A stretch of DNA of 64,000 bases from Elusimicrobia bacterium UBA5214 (GCA_002412545.1 DHVG01000001.1:328228-392227), one strand, 5' to 3'. Numbered from the stretch's first letter, positions 15,493 through 23,624 are shown. The notes: a model not told the origin generated them from the sequence alone. Translations and numbers: made by a program.

Positions 15493-15937
15493 GGTGTCAA
15501 GGGTTCAAGGTTTCAAGGAATCAAGTCTTTTTCTCTAAGGACTTAATTAATGCCATCAACATCCGTTCTACTTCGTAATACCTTTCAATTAAATCTTTAA
15601 ACTTCTCCACCTTTAGATACTCTAAATCTTTTGATAGCATCAGTTGAGTCTCAAGTTCTGTCCCAGAAGCATATGCCACATAAAGAAATTGTATGTATTG
15701 TTTTAAATATCTTCTTGCGTACCCTTCTGCAATATTCGAAGGAATGGCAACGGCAGCTCTCCTAACCTGCGAGGTTAAACCAAATCTTTCCTCTACAGGA
15801 AAACTCTTAGTAGCTTTGTAAACCTCCAGCACCAAATTATAAGCTTTCTGCCATACCAGCAAGTCTTTAAATGTTTTAACTTCCATAAATTACCCCTTAT
15901 TCCCCTTGGTCCCCTGAAACCTTGACCCCTTGATACC
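15493..15937. mobile_element. Putative S23 element 1 bounded by inverted short-period repeats
   Basis: The S23 gene at 15521-15886 lies between two inverted copies of an octamer-like repeat. The lower copy (15493-15518) starts GGTGTCAAGG on the + strand. The upper copy (15912-15937) is its reverse complement with three mismatches in 26. The S23 stop codon is inside the lower repeat. The last ~14 codons of the upstream cupin gene are inside the upper one. No transposase, target-site duplication or integrase is visible. Calling it an element is inference from the fourfold recurrence of the same design. Confidence 0.65.
15521..15886 (-). CDS. S23-type four-helix-bundle protein
   Basis: 121 residues. 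TFKDLLVWQKAYNLVLEVYKATKSFP, then GLTSQVRRAAVAIPSNIAEGYAR, matches the family of 23S rRNA intervening-sequence proteins. These are small helical bundles related to the Avd accessory protein of diversity-generating retroelements. A helical ending YYEVERMLMALIKSLEKKT follows. The biochemical role of the family is unknown; members bind nucleic acid in some systems. This gene stands between polysaccharide genes, not in an rRNA gene. It reads in the same direction as its neighbours and is enclosed by inverted repeats, with its stop codon inside the lower one. Confidence 0.9.
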   Translation of the reverse strand: MEVKTFKDLLVWQKAYNLVLEVYKATKSFPVEERFGLTSQVRRAAVAIPSNIAEGYARRYLKQYIQFLYVAYASGTELETQLMLSKDLEYLKVEKFKDLIERYYEVERMLMALIKSLEKKT

Positions 15938-16360
15938 TTCTTCTACACCTTCAAATAGTTCTTTATCACTATCTCTCCCTGAATATGGACCTTGTTTGAC
16001 TTCTACTATTTCTGTATCTTCAAGCATCTTGAAACCATGTCCTCCCGAGCAGAGAAAAATTGTATCCCCAGCATTCAACTTTCTTAAGGTTATGTATTTT
16101 TTGTCAGCAGTATAGAAATTAACAATTATTTTTCCTTTTTTTATAAATAAAACTTCTTGGGTTAAAATTATTTTCCGATGATTCTCTTTATGGAAATGGG
16201 CTTTAATTATTCCATTTTTCTTGTAAACAATATAACCTAATTGTTGAGAAAATTCCGGTGAACTGAAAAAAGTTGTTCTATCCGATGTATAATTTGCCCG
16301 CAAGATTATTGCAATCAATTTGTCGTTGTGTTTAATCTCTTCGTAACTCTTATTTTGCAT
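15890..16360 (-). CDS. Cupin-fold protein of polysaccharide clusters
   Basis: 156 residues. A single cupin barrel is visible in KAHFHKENHRKIILTQEVLFIKKGKIIVNFYTADKKYITLRKLNAGDTIFLCSGGHGFKMLEDTEIVEVKQGPY. The motif is close to WbuC/FdtA-like sugar isomerases and mixed-function cupins, with metal-type histidines HFH. It may isomerise, epimerise or bind a GDP-sugar, or act as a regulator; the position beside fcl and per supports a sugar role. The last ~14 residues (IKGSRFQGTKGNKG) come from the repeat that begins the S23 element and are unlikely to be native. It overlaps the fcl gene by 11 bases. Confidence 0.7.
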   Translation of the reverse strand: MQNKSYEEIKHNDKLIAIILRANYTSDRTTFFSSPEFSQQLGYIVYKKNGIIKAHFHKENHRKIILTQEVLFIKKGKIIVNFYTADKKYITLRKLNAGDTIFLCSGGHGFKMLEDTEIVEVKQGPYSGRDSDKELFEGVEEGIKGSRFQGTKGNKG

Positions 16361-17345
16361 TTTTTTTCCTTGTTGAATTACCTTTAAAATAGTTTTCTTT
16401 ATACCACTTAATCGTTTTCTTCAACCCTTCTTCAAATTTTGTCTTTGCTTTGAAGCCAAATTCTTTTTCTGCTTTTGTAGTGTCAAGACATCTTCTGGGT
16501 TGTCCGTCGGGTTTTGAAGTATCCCAGACGATTTCTCCTTTGAACCCAGTTAGTTTGGCAATTAGGTCAACAAGGTCTTTTATAGAAATTTCAAAACCGG
16601 CACCGAGATTTACTGGCCCGGGTTTATTATATTTTTCGGTTGCTAAGATAATTCCTTCCGCGGCATCTTCAACATACAAGAATTCGCGGGTTGGTTTACC
16701 AGTTCCCCAGACAATAATTGGTGAATGGTGAATGGTGAGTGGTGAATTGGTAGGAGACTTTTGAGCATCAAGGCATTTGCGGATGAGAGCGGGAATTACA
16801 TGCGAGGTTTCTAAATCAAAGTTATCTCCCGGTCCGTAGAGGTTAACTTGCAATAAATTTATTGAATTGAACCCATATTGCTGACGATATGTCTGTGACT
16901 GAACGATTAACATTTTCTTGGCTAATCCATAGGGTGCATTGGTTTCTTCCGGGTAACCATTCCATAAGTCCTCCTCCTTAAATGGTACCGGAGTAAACTT
17001 GGGGTAAGAACAAATTGTTCCTACGGTAACAAATTTCTCTATACCAACCTGTCTACCAATCTCTATCATTTGCACACCCATCATTAAATTGTCATAGAAG
17101 AACTTCGCTGGATTAGCCCGATTTGCTCCAATTCCCCCAACTTTAGCCGCAAGATGAATCACGATATCCGGTTTTGCATCCTTGTAAATCTTCTTTACTG
17201 CCTCCATCTGAACCAAGTCATAATCTTTGCTTCTCGGGACAAAGATATTTTTGCATCCCCTCTCTTTGAGTTTCTCCACCACAAAATGACCTAAGAACCC
17301 CGCACCACCAGTAACTGTTACTCGTTTGTTGCTCCAGAAGTTCAT
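16350..17345 (-). CDS. fcl: GDP-L-fucose synthase with an in-frame repeat insertion
   Basis: 331 residues of the extended SDR family. TGGAGFLGHFVVEKL is the NADP loop at ~11-25, VGTICSYP has the catalytic serine or threonine region, and YGLAKKM is the YxxxK pair. WGTGKPTREFLYVEDAAEGI is diagnostic of fucose synthase. It makes GDP-L-fucose from the gmd product (3,5-epimerase/4-reductase). The stretch KSPTNSPLTIHHSP, between RKCLDAQ and IIVWGTG, replaces a short loop. It is encoded by the 7-base repeat tract at 16720-16747. The ATG is preceded by GAGG that belongs to the repeat of S23 element 2. Confidence 0.9.
   Translation of the reverse strand: MNFWSNKRVTVTGGAGFLGHFVVEKLKERGCKNIFVPRSKDYDLVQMEAVKKIYKDAKPDIVIHLAAKVGGIGANRANPAKFFYDNLMMGVQMIEIGRQVGIEKFVTVGTICSYPKFTPVPFKEEDLWNGYPEETNAPYGLAKKMLIVQSQTYRQQYGFNSINLLQVNLYGPGDNFDLETSHVIPALIRKCLDAQKSPTNSPLTIHHSPIIVWGTGKPTREFLYVEDAAEGIILATEKYNKPGPVNLGAGFEISIKDLVDLIAKLTGFKGEIVWDTSKPDGQPRRCLDTTKAEKEFGFKAKTKFEEGLKKTIKWYKENYFKGNSTRKKNAK
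16720..16747. repeat. Heptanucleotide repeat, four units, inside fcl
   Basis: Four contiguous 7-base units on the + strand: GGTGAAT, GGTGAAT, GGTGAGT, GGTGAAT. They encode the unusual loop LTIHHSP and neighbours in GDP-fucose synthase. The tract has the same unit length and copy number as the ones in folC and the perosamine synthase gene but a different sequence. Confidence 0.9.
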
Positions 17346-17351
17346 ATTATA

Positions 17352-17774
17352 CCTCAGGTTAAGGTTGAGGTTAAGGTTAAGTATTTTCTTTTAAGGACGA
17401 AATCAAAAAATTTAATTCTTTCCATACATTTTCAATAAGATTAGTATTTTCCGTGAATTCTATTTGGGTAAAATATTCAACCTTATATCCGTAAATCAAA
17501 TGACTTTTAGTTTCCGCTAATGAACCTCGAGAATCATAGTAAAAATTTAATTTATCTTTAGTATGCTTTCTACCAAATCCTTCGGCTAAATTTCCCGAGA
17601 TAGATAATGCTGAGCGTCTGATTTGCGAAGTCAAACCATAGTCTTCTTTTCTTGGAAGTTTATCTGTAAGTTTAAAAATTTTCACTGCTAACTGCATCGC
17701 CTTTTGCCACACCGGCATTTCTTCAAAGGAATTGTATCTCATATCTTCTCCTTAACCTCATCCTCAACCTTTAG
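17352..17774. mobile_element. Putative S23 element 2 bounded by inverted AGGTTA/AGGTTG repeats
   Basis: The S23 gene at 17377-17742 is enclosed by inverted repeats with a ~6-base period. Lower: 17352-17381, cctcaggttaaggttgagg and on. Upper: 17745-17774, whose reverse complement contains AGGTTGAGGATGAGGTTAAG. Over 21 positions the arms match at 19. The S23 stop codon is in the lower arm, and the upper arm abuts the stop codon of gmd. It sits between gmd and fcl without breaking either. Confidence 0.65.
17377..17742 (-). CDS. S23-type four-helix-bundle protein
   Basis: 121 residues with the family pattern NSFEEMPVWQKAMQLAVKIFKLTDKLP, then YGLTSQIRRSALSISGNLAEGFGRKHTKDKLNFYYDSRGSLAETKSHLIYGYKVEY. 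The protein is ~35-40% like the one at 15521-15886 by eye, so the two are paralogues rather than recent copies. Ribosome site AAGGAGAAG just before the ATG comes from the upstream repeat arm; the stop codon is in the downstream arm. Function unknown, with no direct link to fucose synthesis. Confidence 0.9.
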   Translation of the reverse strand: MRYNSFEEMPVWQKAMQLAVKIFKLTDKLPRKEDYGLTSQIRRSALSISGNLAEGFGRKHTKDKLNFYYDSRGSLAETKSHLIYGYKVEYFTQIEFTENTNLIENVWKELNFLISSLKENT

Positions 17775-18817
17775 TCTATCTTCCACCATTTGTTTGGAAA
17801 ATTTTCTTTTAGAATTTTATCGGATTCACCAATTGGTTTAAGTCCTGTATTACGCATATCCGCATCAACCATGATTTTCACCAAGTCCTTAAAAGCAATC
17901 TTTGGTTGCCAGTTTAATTTTTCTCTGGCTTTAGTAGCATCAGCAATGAGGTTCTCTACTTCGGTAGGACGGAAATAGTGCTGGTCAATTCTGACATACT
18001 TCTGCCAATCTAAATCAACATAAGAAAATGCTTCTTTAACGAATTCTTTTACTGAATGGGACTCGCCGGTCCCCAAGACAAAATCATCCGGGTTATCCTG
18101 TTGTAAGATTTTCCACATTCCTTCTACATACTCAGGAGCAAAGCCCCAATCCCTTTTTGCTTCTAAATTTCCCAAATACAAGAACTCCTGTTTTCTCGCT
18201 AAAATAGCCGCAATTCCGCGAGTAATCTTACGGGTAACAAATGTCTCTCCCCGACGCGGAGATTCGTGATTAAATAAAATTCCATTAGCAGTAAATATTT
18301 TATAGCCATCACGATAATTTTTTACCATCCAGTAGGCATAAACTTTAGCACAAGCATAGGGACTTCTTGGTTTAAAAGGTGTCTCTTCACTTTGTGGTGG
18401 TGGGGCAGACCCAAACATTTCACTTGAAGATGCCTGATAGTATTTCATCGTATTATTTCCGCTTCTTCTAATTGCTTCCAAAATTCTTGTTGTGCCTAAT
18501 GCGGTAACATTCCCGGTATATTCAGGCACATCAAAACTTACTCGGACATGAGATTGTGCTCCTAAATGATAAATTTCATCCGGTTTTATATTATAAATGA
18601 TGTTAGAAACTTGTTCGGCATCAGAGAGGTCTCCGTAATGAAGAAAAATTCTTGTACTTGGTTCATGGGGGTCCATATAAATGTGGTCTATTCTTTCGGT
18701 ATTGAAAGTGCTTGCTCTGCGGATAATACCATGAACCTCATAGCTTTTGGCTAACAAGAATTCAGCCAAGTAAGAACCATCTTGTCCAGTAATTCCGGTA
18801 ATTAATGCTTTTTTCAT
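17771..18817 (-). CDS. gmd: GDP-mannose 4,6-dehydratase
   Basis: 348 residues. ALITGITGQDGSYLAEFLLAKSYEVHGIIRRAS is the exact Gmd N-terminal signature. YQASSSEMFGSAPPPQSEETPFKPRSPYACAKVYAYW carries the catalytic threonine-equivalent, glutamate and YxxxK. NHESPRRGETFVTRKITRGIA is the GDP-mannose site. It makes GDP-4-keto-6-deoxymannose, the shared precursor of GDP-fucose (fcl, same operon) and GDP-perosamine (aminotransferase, same operon). The stop codon touches the upper arm of S23 element 2. A 21-base gap separates it from the regulator gene upstream. Confidence 0.95.
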   Translation of the reverse strand: MKKALITGITGQDGSYLAEFLLAKSYEVHGIIRRASTFNTERIDHIYMDPHEPSTRIFLHYGDLSDAEQVSNIIYNIKPDEIYHLGAQSHVRVSFDVPEYTGNVTALGTTRILEAIRRSGNNTMKYYQASSSEMFGSAPPPQSEETPFKPRSPYACAKVYAYWMVKNYRDGYKIFTANGILFNHESPRRGETFVTRKITRGIAAILARKQEFLYLGNLEAKRDWGFAPEYVEGMWKILQQDNPDDFVLGTGESHSVKEFVKEAFSYVDLDWQKYVRIDQHYFRPTEVENLIADATKAREKLNWQPKIAFKDLVKIMVDADMRNTGLKPIGESDKILKENFPNKWWKID

Positions 18818-18838
18818 TATTTTCGTTTTTCCTCTCCT

Positions 18839-19417
18839 CTAATCTAAGGTTTCAGCTAAACGTTGTAATAAATTTATCTCGTTAGAAAATGGCTTATCTT
18901 TTGGGATGGATTTTCTCACAGGGTAAACTTGACTAGGATTGGATTCTTCAGCCAAATTTCCTTCACTATTAAGAACACAAAAATTATCTTGGATAGGTAA
19001 ACTATCGTTACCTGCTTTAAGATATTCCAAATTTTCTAAATTCAAGTCACGGAGGGAGATTTCTACAAGTTCGGCAAGTTCGCTATCGCCTTGAATTACA
19101 AATTTATGGACACCTTTATTGTATTCGGAAAGGACAATTTTTTGGATTTTTTGTTTGAGAGTTCTCAGGACTGCGATTGTGTCAAGAGTATAATAGTAAG
19201 ATTTTTTTGTTTTTTCAGCAAAGCCTTGAGGAGTAAGAATATATTGGACTTTATGACTATTGAGTTGGCTGACTTTAAGATAACCTTTTCTGATTAGACG
19301 TTTGATAATTAAGTTAGTTAAACCGAGAGAGATACCTAATTTCCTGGCAATTAACCTTTGATTGGGACAATGATTATTAGTAATCTCTTTGATTATTGCG
19401 AATTCTCTTTCGTTCAT
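18839..19417 (-). CDS. MarR-type EPS-associated transcription regulator
   Basis: About 192 residues. MNEREFAIIKEITNNHCPNQRLIARKLGISLGLTNLIIKRLIRKGYLKVSQ is a winged helix-turn-helix; helix 3 is LGLTNLIIKRLI. A C-terminal coiled region KTKKSYYYTLDTIAVLRTLKQKI and a ~85-residue extra domain follow. This matches the MarR-like regulators that accompany exopolysaccharide loci. I chose the ATG at 19417; an in-frame start at 19468 would add residues encoded by a palindromic repeat. Its own upstream region carries the TGTTCA-N5-TGAACA palindrome at 19541-19557. Two more copies precede polysaccharide operons, so it is a good candidate for the protein that binds them. Confidence 0.8.
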   Translation of the reverse strand: MNEREFAIIKEITNNHCPNQRLIARKLGISLGLTNLIIKRLIRKGYLKVSQLNSHKVQYILTPQGFAEKTKKSYYYTLDTIAVLRTLKQKIQKIVLSEYNKGVHKFVIQGDSELAELVEISLRDLNLENLEYLKAGNDSLPIQDNFCVLNSEGNLAEESNPSQVYPVRKSIPKDKPFSNEINLLQRLAETLD

Positions 19418-19422
19418 ATAAA

Positions 19423-19532
19423 CACAGATTACGCAGACGTCGTTGCGAGGGACAAAGTCCCGAAGCAATCCACTTTAGATTGCTTCGCTTGCACTCGCAA
19501 TGACACAAAAGACAACCGCAGATTACACAGAC
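19423..19532. repeat. Nested repeat: direct GATTAC copies flanking a palindromic hairpin
   Basis: A hairpin of the 'cgcaatgac/gattgcttcg' type spans 19439-19503: gtcgttgcgaggg near the left and gattgcttcgcttgcactcg near the right. It is bordered by two direct copies, cagattacgcagac at ~19425-19438 and cagattacacagac at ~19519-19532. The simplest reading is one repeat inserted into another. It lies between the regulator's ATG (19417) and its palindromic operator (19541). Confidence 0.75.
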
Positions 19533-19540
19533 AAATTTAG

Positions 19541-19557
19541 TGTTCAATTTGTGAACA
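19541..19557. promoter_or_regulatory. Palindrome TGTTCA-ATTTG-TGAACA, probable operator
   Basis: Perfect 6-base arms with a 5-base spacer, identical arms to the sites at 23531 and 51295. It is 124 bases upstream of the MarR-type gene (ATG at 19417) and 23 bases past the wzc-like stop, and suggests autoregulation. Unlike the other two, no good -35/-10 pair abuts it. Confidence 0.6.
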
Positions 19558-19579
19558 AAAAAGATAAAAAAAACTCTTG

Positions 19580-21451
19580 CTACATTTTAGAAGAAGTAGT
19601 TTTTTTTCTTTTCCGTTCTTTATCTTCACCGTAGTGCCGATAGTAGTGATAGTAGTAGTAATATCTTTCTCTGTTTAAATCAATATTGTTCAGTATTGCA
19701 CCGACATATTTCCCTTCAGCAGAGACTAATTTCTGTTTTGCAAATAGGCAAGAACTTTTTTTCACCGCGTCTGTTTTGACGATTTGAATTGTAGCATCAA
19801 CATTATCCGCTAAAATAAGAGAATCGGCAACACTCAGTATCGGTGGAGTATCAATTATAACTCGTTCAAATTTTTGTTTTACTATTCCAAGAAATTCTTT
19901 CATTTTCGCTGAATTAAGTAACTCTGCTGGATAGTCAGGTGTATGTCCGGAAATAATAACTTTTAGATTGGGTATTTCGGTTGGCTGGATAATTGAGTCT
20001 ATTTGTACTTTTCCAGTTAAGTAATCACATAACCCCGGAGGACTGTCAAAATTGAAAGTTCTCTTTAAACGAGGACGACGGGTATCGGCTTCCACGAGAA
20101 GAACTCTTTCTCCACCTTGAGCGAGAACAATAGCTAAATTTGTCGCTACGGTTGTTTTTCCCTCTTTAGGTAATGTGCTGGTTACTAAAAGAGTTCTTGT
20201 TACTTCATTTTGTGAATTACGGAATATTTCGGTGCGAATAACCCGATAGGATTCAGCAATCATTGATTTAGGTTTGAAATGAGAAATCAAATCTATCTGC
20301 TGGATAGTTTTTGTTTCTCTTTTTGCTGAAGGGAGTGTCCCAAGGAAAGGTGCCTGGAGATATTCTTTAATGTCTTCGGCTGTTTTTACTGTATCTTCAA
20401 TAAATTCTAAGAAGAAAGAAAGGAAGATTCCACCAAAAAGACCGAGGAAAGTCCCGAGAAGTAAATTCGTTCGTTTTTTTGGTTTTACTGGTTTATCGGG
20501 CACTTCTGCCGCATCAACCACTCTGATATTCGTGGTAGTCAGTTCTTCAGAAATTCCGGTTTCTTTGGTTCGTTTCAAAAGAGCATTATACAGTTCACGG
20601 TTATTCTCAACTTCACGTTTCAAAAAACTATAACGAATAGCAATTTCATTTAACTTTAGAGTTCTTTCGGTCTCTTCTTGAATTTTTTGTTTTACTGAAT
20701 CAAGTTCGGCAATTAAACGAATCATTTTTGGATGTTTTTCTTTGTAGCGCTTAGAAAGTTCAGCTAATTGAGTCTCCATTCGTGCCTCTTCCTGTCTTAA
20801 AGTATCAATCAGGCGACCGCGTTCTTCAATCTTTGGCAGGTCAGTGATTCTATTTTCTTCTAAATATTTTTGAAGGTCTAATTCTGATTTTTCTAACTTT
20901 TCCTTTTGTGTTTCCAGTTGCTCCTTCAACCAAAAAATTGCATGTTTTGAAGTATCTAACCTGACTCCGAGAGTTTCGGTAATGTAAGTTCCGGTCAAGG
21001 CATTAGCAATTTCAGTAATCTTTTTTGGGTCTTCACCTTCAAAACTTACTTTCACCAAGCGACTTCCGCGCACTGGTTCGGTTTTGAGATTGCCCAGGAA
21101 TGCTGACACTATATCACCTGAACCGACAAACATCGGGTTGCTTTCCAACTCAAGTTTTTCAATCACTTTTCTGGCTAAACTACGGGATTTAAGAATTTGT
21201 AGTTGTGTCTGATAATATTCTGTATCCCGTGCTTCAGTCTTAATTACTTCTTCAATAGAAATGATTTTCGGACTTTCTTTTTCAATTAGTAAAGTAGCAG
21301 TAGCACGATAGGTTGGTATCGTTCTTAAGGTGATAAATAGTGCACTCACTCCGGAAACTAACATCAAAAGAAGAATTAGCCATTTCCTCTTATCCAGAAT
21401 AACTAAATAATCTTGTAAATTAATTTCTTGTTCAGCAATATTATTTGGCAT
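19580..21451 (-). CDS. Wzc-type chain-length regulator/tyrosine autokinase
   Basis: 623 residues. The cytoplasmic start (EINLQDYLVILDKRKW) is followed by a membrane helix LILLLMLVSGVSALFITL (~34-51), a periplasmic coiled-coil Wzz domain to ~320 and a second helix at ~330-350. A BY-kinase follows: Walker A TSTLPKEGKTTVATNLA, Walker A' VLLVEADTRRP and Walker B RVIIDTPP. The tail NRERYYYYYHYYRHYGEDKE has eight tyrosines in eleven positions, the usual autophosphorylation cluster. Wzc and Wza (next gene upstream) form the export complex and control chain length. It is in the operon led by the outer-membrane barrel, probably controlled by the palindrome at 23531. Confidence 0.92.
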   Translation of the reverse strand: MPNNIAEQEINLQDYLVILDKRKWLILLLMLVSGVSALFITLRTIPTYRATATLLIEKESPKIISIEEVIKTEARDTEYYQTQLQILKSRSLARKVIEKLELESNPMFVGSGDIVSAFLGNLKTEPVRGSRLVKVSFEGEDPKKITEIANALTGTYITETLGVRLDTSKHAIFWLKEQLETQKEKLEKSELDLQKYLEENRITDLPKIEERGRLIDTLRQEEARMETQLAELSKRYKEKHPKMIRLIAELDSVKQKIQEETERTLKLNEIAIRYSFLKREVENNRELYNALLKRTKETGISEELTTTNIRVVDAAEVPDKPVKPKKRTNLLLGTFLGLFGGIFLSFFLEFIEDTVKTAEDIKEYLQAPFLGTLPSAKRETKTIQQIDLISHFKPKSMIAESYRVIRTEIFRNSQNEVTRTLLVTSTLPKEGKTTVATNLAIVLAQGGERVLLVEADTRRPRLKRTFNFDSPPGLCDYLTGKVQIDSIIQPTEIPNLKVIISGHTPDYPAELLNSAKMKEFLGIVKQKFERVIIDTPPILSVADSLILADNVDATIQIVKTDAVKKSSCLFAKQKLVSAEGKYVGAILNNIDLNRERYYYYYHYYRHYGEDKERKRKKTTSSKM

Positions 21452-21466
21452 TATTTTTTCCTTTCT

Positions 21467-22066
21467 TTAAAAGCGAGTTTCTGGAACAATAATCATATCT
21501 TTGGGCTGTAAAAGAACATCCTGAGATTTATCACCTTTCTTGAGAATATCTCTAAACCGCACAAAGATAGTTTTTTCTTTACCGTCATTTTCAACCCGGG
21601 CAATCCGCATCCGATTAGCATCGGCGATAGAAGTTAACCCCCCGGCTAAAGCAATTGCTTCGGTTACTTTTAATCTACGATGGAGGTCATACACACCGGG
21701 TTTGACTACCTGTCCCAAAATAGTAATTTTACTAAATTCTTTAACCGCAATTCTTACCTGTGGATTTACCATGTAATCTTCAGCTAAAGCCTGAGTGAGT
21801 TTTTTTTCCAGTTCGGTAACTGTCAAACTATCCACTTTTAATTGTCCCAAAAGCGGATAAGTTATCATCCCTTCAGGCGAGACTCGCGCTACCAAACTAA
21901 GGTCAGGTTCCTCGTAAACAGTTATTTCAATGAGATTTTCCGGATAGATGAGTGTATCTTTCACAACTTCTTCATTGACTACAACGGTAGTAGAAGTAGT
22001 GACTTCAGTTACCACCTGTTCACTTTCTACACTGGAAACACAAATTAAACTAAACAAAATCAACAT
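21467..22066 (-). CDS. Wza-type polysaccharide export protein
   Basis: About 199 residues from the ATG at 22066. A signal peptide LILFSLICVSSVESEQ is followed by a low-complexity threonine-valine segment. The export core IYPENLIEITVYEEPDLSLVARVSPEGMITYPLLGQLKV is followed by an SLBB-like repeat (AVKEFSKITILGQVVKPGVYDL...ADANRMRIARVENDGK). It would form the outer-membrane channel for the polysaccharide. The frame stays open up to 22309, but the added 81 residues come from repetitive DNA (22067-22300) and have no export-family signal. I treat them as a repeat spacer. The start at 22066 has GAGG only three bases upstream, so it is likely but not certain. Confidence 0.75.
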   Translation of the reverse strand: MLILFSLICVSSVESEQVVTEVTTSTTVVVNEEVVKDTLIYPENLIEITVYEEPDLSLVARVSPEGMITYPLLGQLKVDSLTVTELEKKLTQALAEDYMVNPQVRIAVKEFSKITILGQVVKPGVYDLHRRLKVTEAIALAGGLTSIADANRMRIARVENDGKEKTIFVRFRDILKKGDKSQDVLLQPKDMIIVPETRF

Positions 22067-22300
22067 AATCCTCGCCACCGCTCGGCTAAATCCTAAATCC
22101 CAAGCACTAAATCCTAAACAATATCTAAATCCCAATTTTTTAAATCCCGAACTGACAGCTTTGCTGTCATTCTGAACGAAGTGAAGAATCTCATTGAGAC
22201 CCTTCGCCTTTGGCTCAGGGTGACATTGAAGTATCCTTTCGGATTTAGAGTTTAGAATTTTCAAATTCCGATACGGCAAGGAAATAATTGGCTTAATCAT
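22067..22300. repeat. Repeat-filled spacer upstream of the Wza gene
   Basis: Near 22080-22140, loose repeats of CTAAATCC-type units. At 22153-22226, an interspersed palindrome whose inner part reads ctgtcattctgaacgaagtg and agaatctcattgagaccc, a type common in many bacterial genomes. The frame through it is open (CHPEPKAKGLNEILHFVQND is its typical translation). No other gene is seen here. Confidence 0.75.
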
Positions 22301-22315
22301 TGTTTTCAAAAGTTT

Positions 22316-23476
22316 TCAAAATAAACGACGAATACTTAATGAAATTGTTTGGGTATTATAATCATATTCATTAAAGTTAGAGTTGCGCTGGGTGGATGAG
22401 TAAGTCAAACCCCCAAGGGGTAATCTCCAGAATTTATATCCTAAACTGATTGAATAACCGAAAATCTTGTCTTCTCGTATTCGGGGTGGATTACCCACAG
22501 GTTTTGGATACTCCTCATTGCGTAAATTCAGACCAATTCCTAAGTTTAGTCCTGATTCAGGAAAAATTTGACTAAAATTTACTGAAATAGCGTTAGCTAA
22601 ATAATAATTTTCGTCAGTAAATTCTGATTCATTTATTGCTCGTTCTAAAGCAAGATTTACCTCATTAACGGAGGAAAACTTTTCATTTAAGTTTGTCCAG
22701 ATACTTAATCCCTGCCAGTCCTTCAAGGTTTGATAATTTCTTATTTGGTAACCGAATCTAACCAGACCGCTAAGTTTTGCGGTTAATTTACCCCTTACCC
22801 CGGTAAGAAATAAATGATATTCCGCATCGCGACCAAGACGATAGGGATACTTTATTTGTCCATAAGTATATTCAGTCAAAAGACTGGTCTTAGGATAAAT
22901 CTTTAAGTAATTAGTAAAAGTATAGATATTTTCCTTTCTATCCCAGGTGTCATAATTTTTTCCAGGTTCATAATCATAAGAGAAATTACGCCAGCCTACA
23001 TCAAAAGAAAAAAGACGAAATTCAGCAGTAAATAAAAGTTTGTTACTGTTGGTCATTGACTCAACATATTCTTCAATATAGGTTACTGCTTGATAAAATT
23101 TATTATAACTTTTTCCCAAGTTCAAAGAATAATTGTCTAAATTTAAATCGGCTAAACCTGAAATATTCTGATTAGTAGAATTCAAAGAACTATAACGGGT
23201 AAAAAGTGCAAAATCTAAACCGTAGTTAATTTCAAAAATTTGCCGACTTACCGGTAATTTCGCCCTGATTCCCGGACTAACGGTAAGCAAGAAATCACCT
23301 TTCTTTTCTCTTGTAGAGTAGACATTATCAATATATCTCATCCCGGTCCGTAAGTAAGGATAAAAGTCAATTCCTTGATAAGTGAAAACACTTCTTCTTA
23401 TTTCCTGGGAATTCACCGCTAAAGGAACAAGCAAAAATAATAAAGAAATAAATATTTGTTTTCTCAATAGATTCAT
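22316..23476 (-). CDS. Outer-membrane beta-barrel protein of the export operon
   Basis: 386 residues. Signal peptide MNLLRKQIFISLLFLLVPLAVNSQE, then alternating hydrophobic and aromatic strands (YPYLRTGMRYIDNVYS, INYGLDFALFTRYSSL, YSISLGYKFWRLPL) and a C-terminal phenylalanine (SIRRLF) typical of barrel proteins. It resembles outer-membrane proteins found upstream of Wza/Wzc genes in exopolysaccharide operons, but no specific family is claimed. It is the first gene of an operon whose promoter and palindrome lie at 23531-23575. A possible function is secretion or anchoring of the polysaccharide. Confidence 0.75.
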   Translation of the reverse strand: MNLLRKQIFISLLFLLVPLAVNSQEIRRSVFTYQGIDFYPYLRTGMRYIDNVYSTREKKGDFLLTVSPGIRAKLPVSRQIFEINYGLDFALFTRYSSLNSTNQNISGLADLNLDNYSLNLGKSYNKFYQAVTYIEEYVESMTNSNKLLFTAEFRLFSFDVGWRNFSYDYEPGKNYDTWDRKENIYTFTNYLKIYPKTSLLTEYTYGQIKYPYRLGRDAEYHLFLTGVRGKLTAKLSGLVRFGYQIRNYQTLKDWQGLSIWTNLNEKFSSVNEVNLALERAINESEFTDENYYLANAISVNFSQIFPESGLNLGIGLNLRNEEYPKPVGNPPRIREDKIFGYSISLGYKFWRLPLGGLTYSSTQRNSNFNEYDYNTQTISLSIRRLF

Positions 23477-23530
23477 AAAAAGAATTTATCATAAAATTAT
23501 TCACTTTGTCAAGAGAACGAAGAAACAATT

Positions 23531-23547
23531 TGTTCAATTTTTGAACA
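23531..23547. promoter_or_regulatory. Palindrome TGTTCA-ATTTT-TGAACA, probable operator
   Basis: Same 6-base arms as at 19541 and 51295. Its right end (23547) is the last base of the minus-strand -10 box TATGAT, so a bound protein would cover the transcription start. Best explained as repression or control of the barrel-Wza-Wzc operon by the MarR-type regulator. Confidence 0.7.
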
Positions 23548-23575
23548 TCATACAAAATTAAAAACATTTTGTCAA
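23547..23575 (-). promoter_or_regulatory. Sigma70-type promoter for the export operon
   Basis: On the minus strand: TTGACA at 23570-23575, a 17-base spacer, then TATGAT at 23547-23552. Predicted start near 23540, about 65 bases before the ATG at 23476. A second TTGACA at 23507-23512 with a weak ATAAAT 17 bases on would give an almost leaderless message. Confidence 0.75.
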
Positions 23576-23624
23576 GTGTTCCAAATTGTGAATTTTATTA
23601 CAATACTGAAAAATTATCGTTTTC

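Noticed and set aside
15493..17774. rRNA intervening sequence
   Set aside because: No rRNA gene is near; the S23 genes lie between protein genes.
22067..22309. Native N-terminal extension of the Wza-type protein
   Set aside because: The sequence is made of interspersed repeats and puts the signal peptide at residue 82, where it could not work normally.
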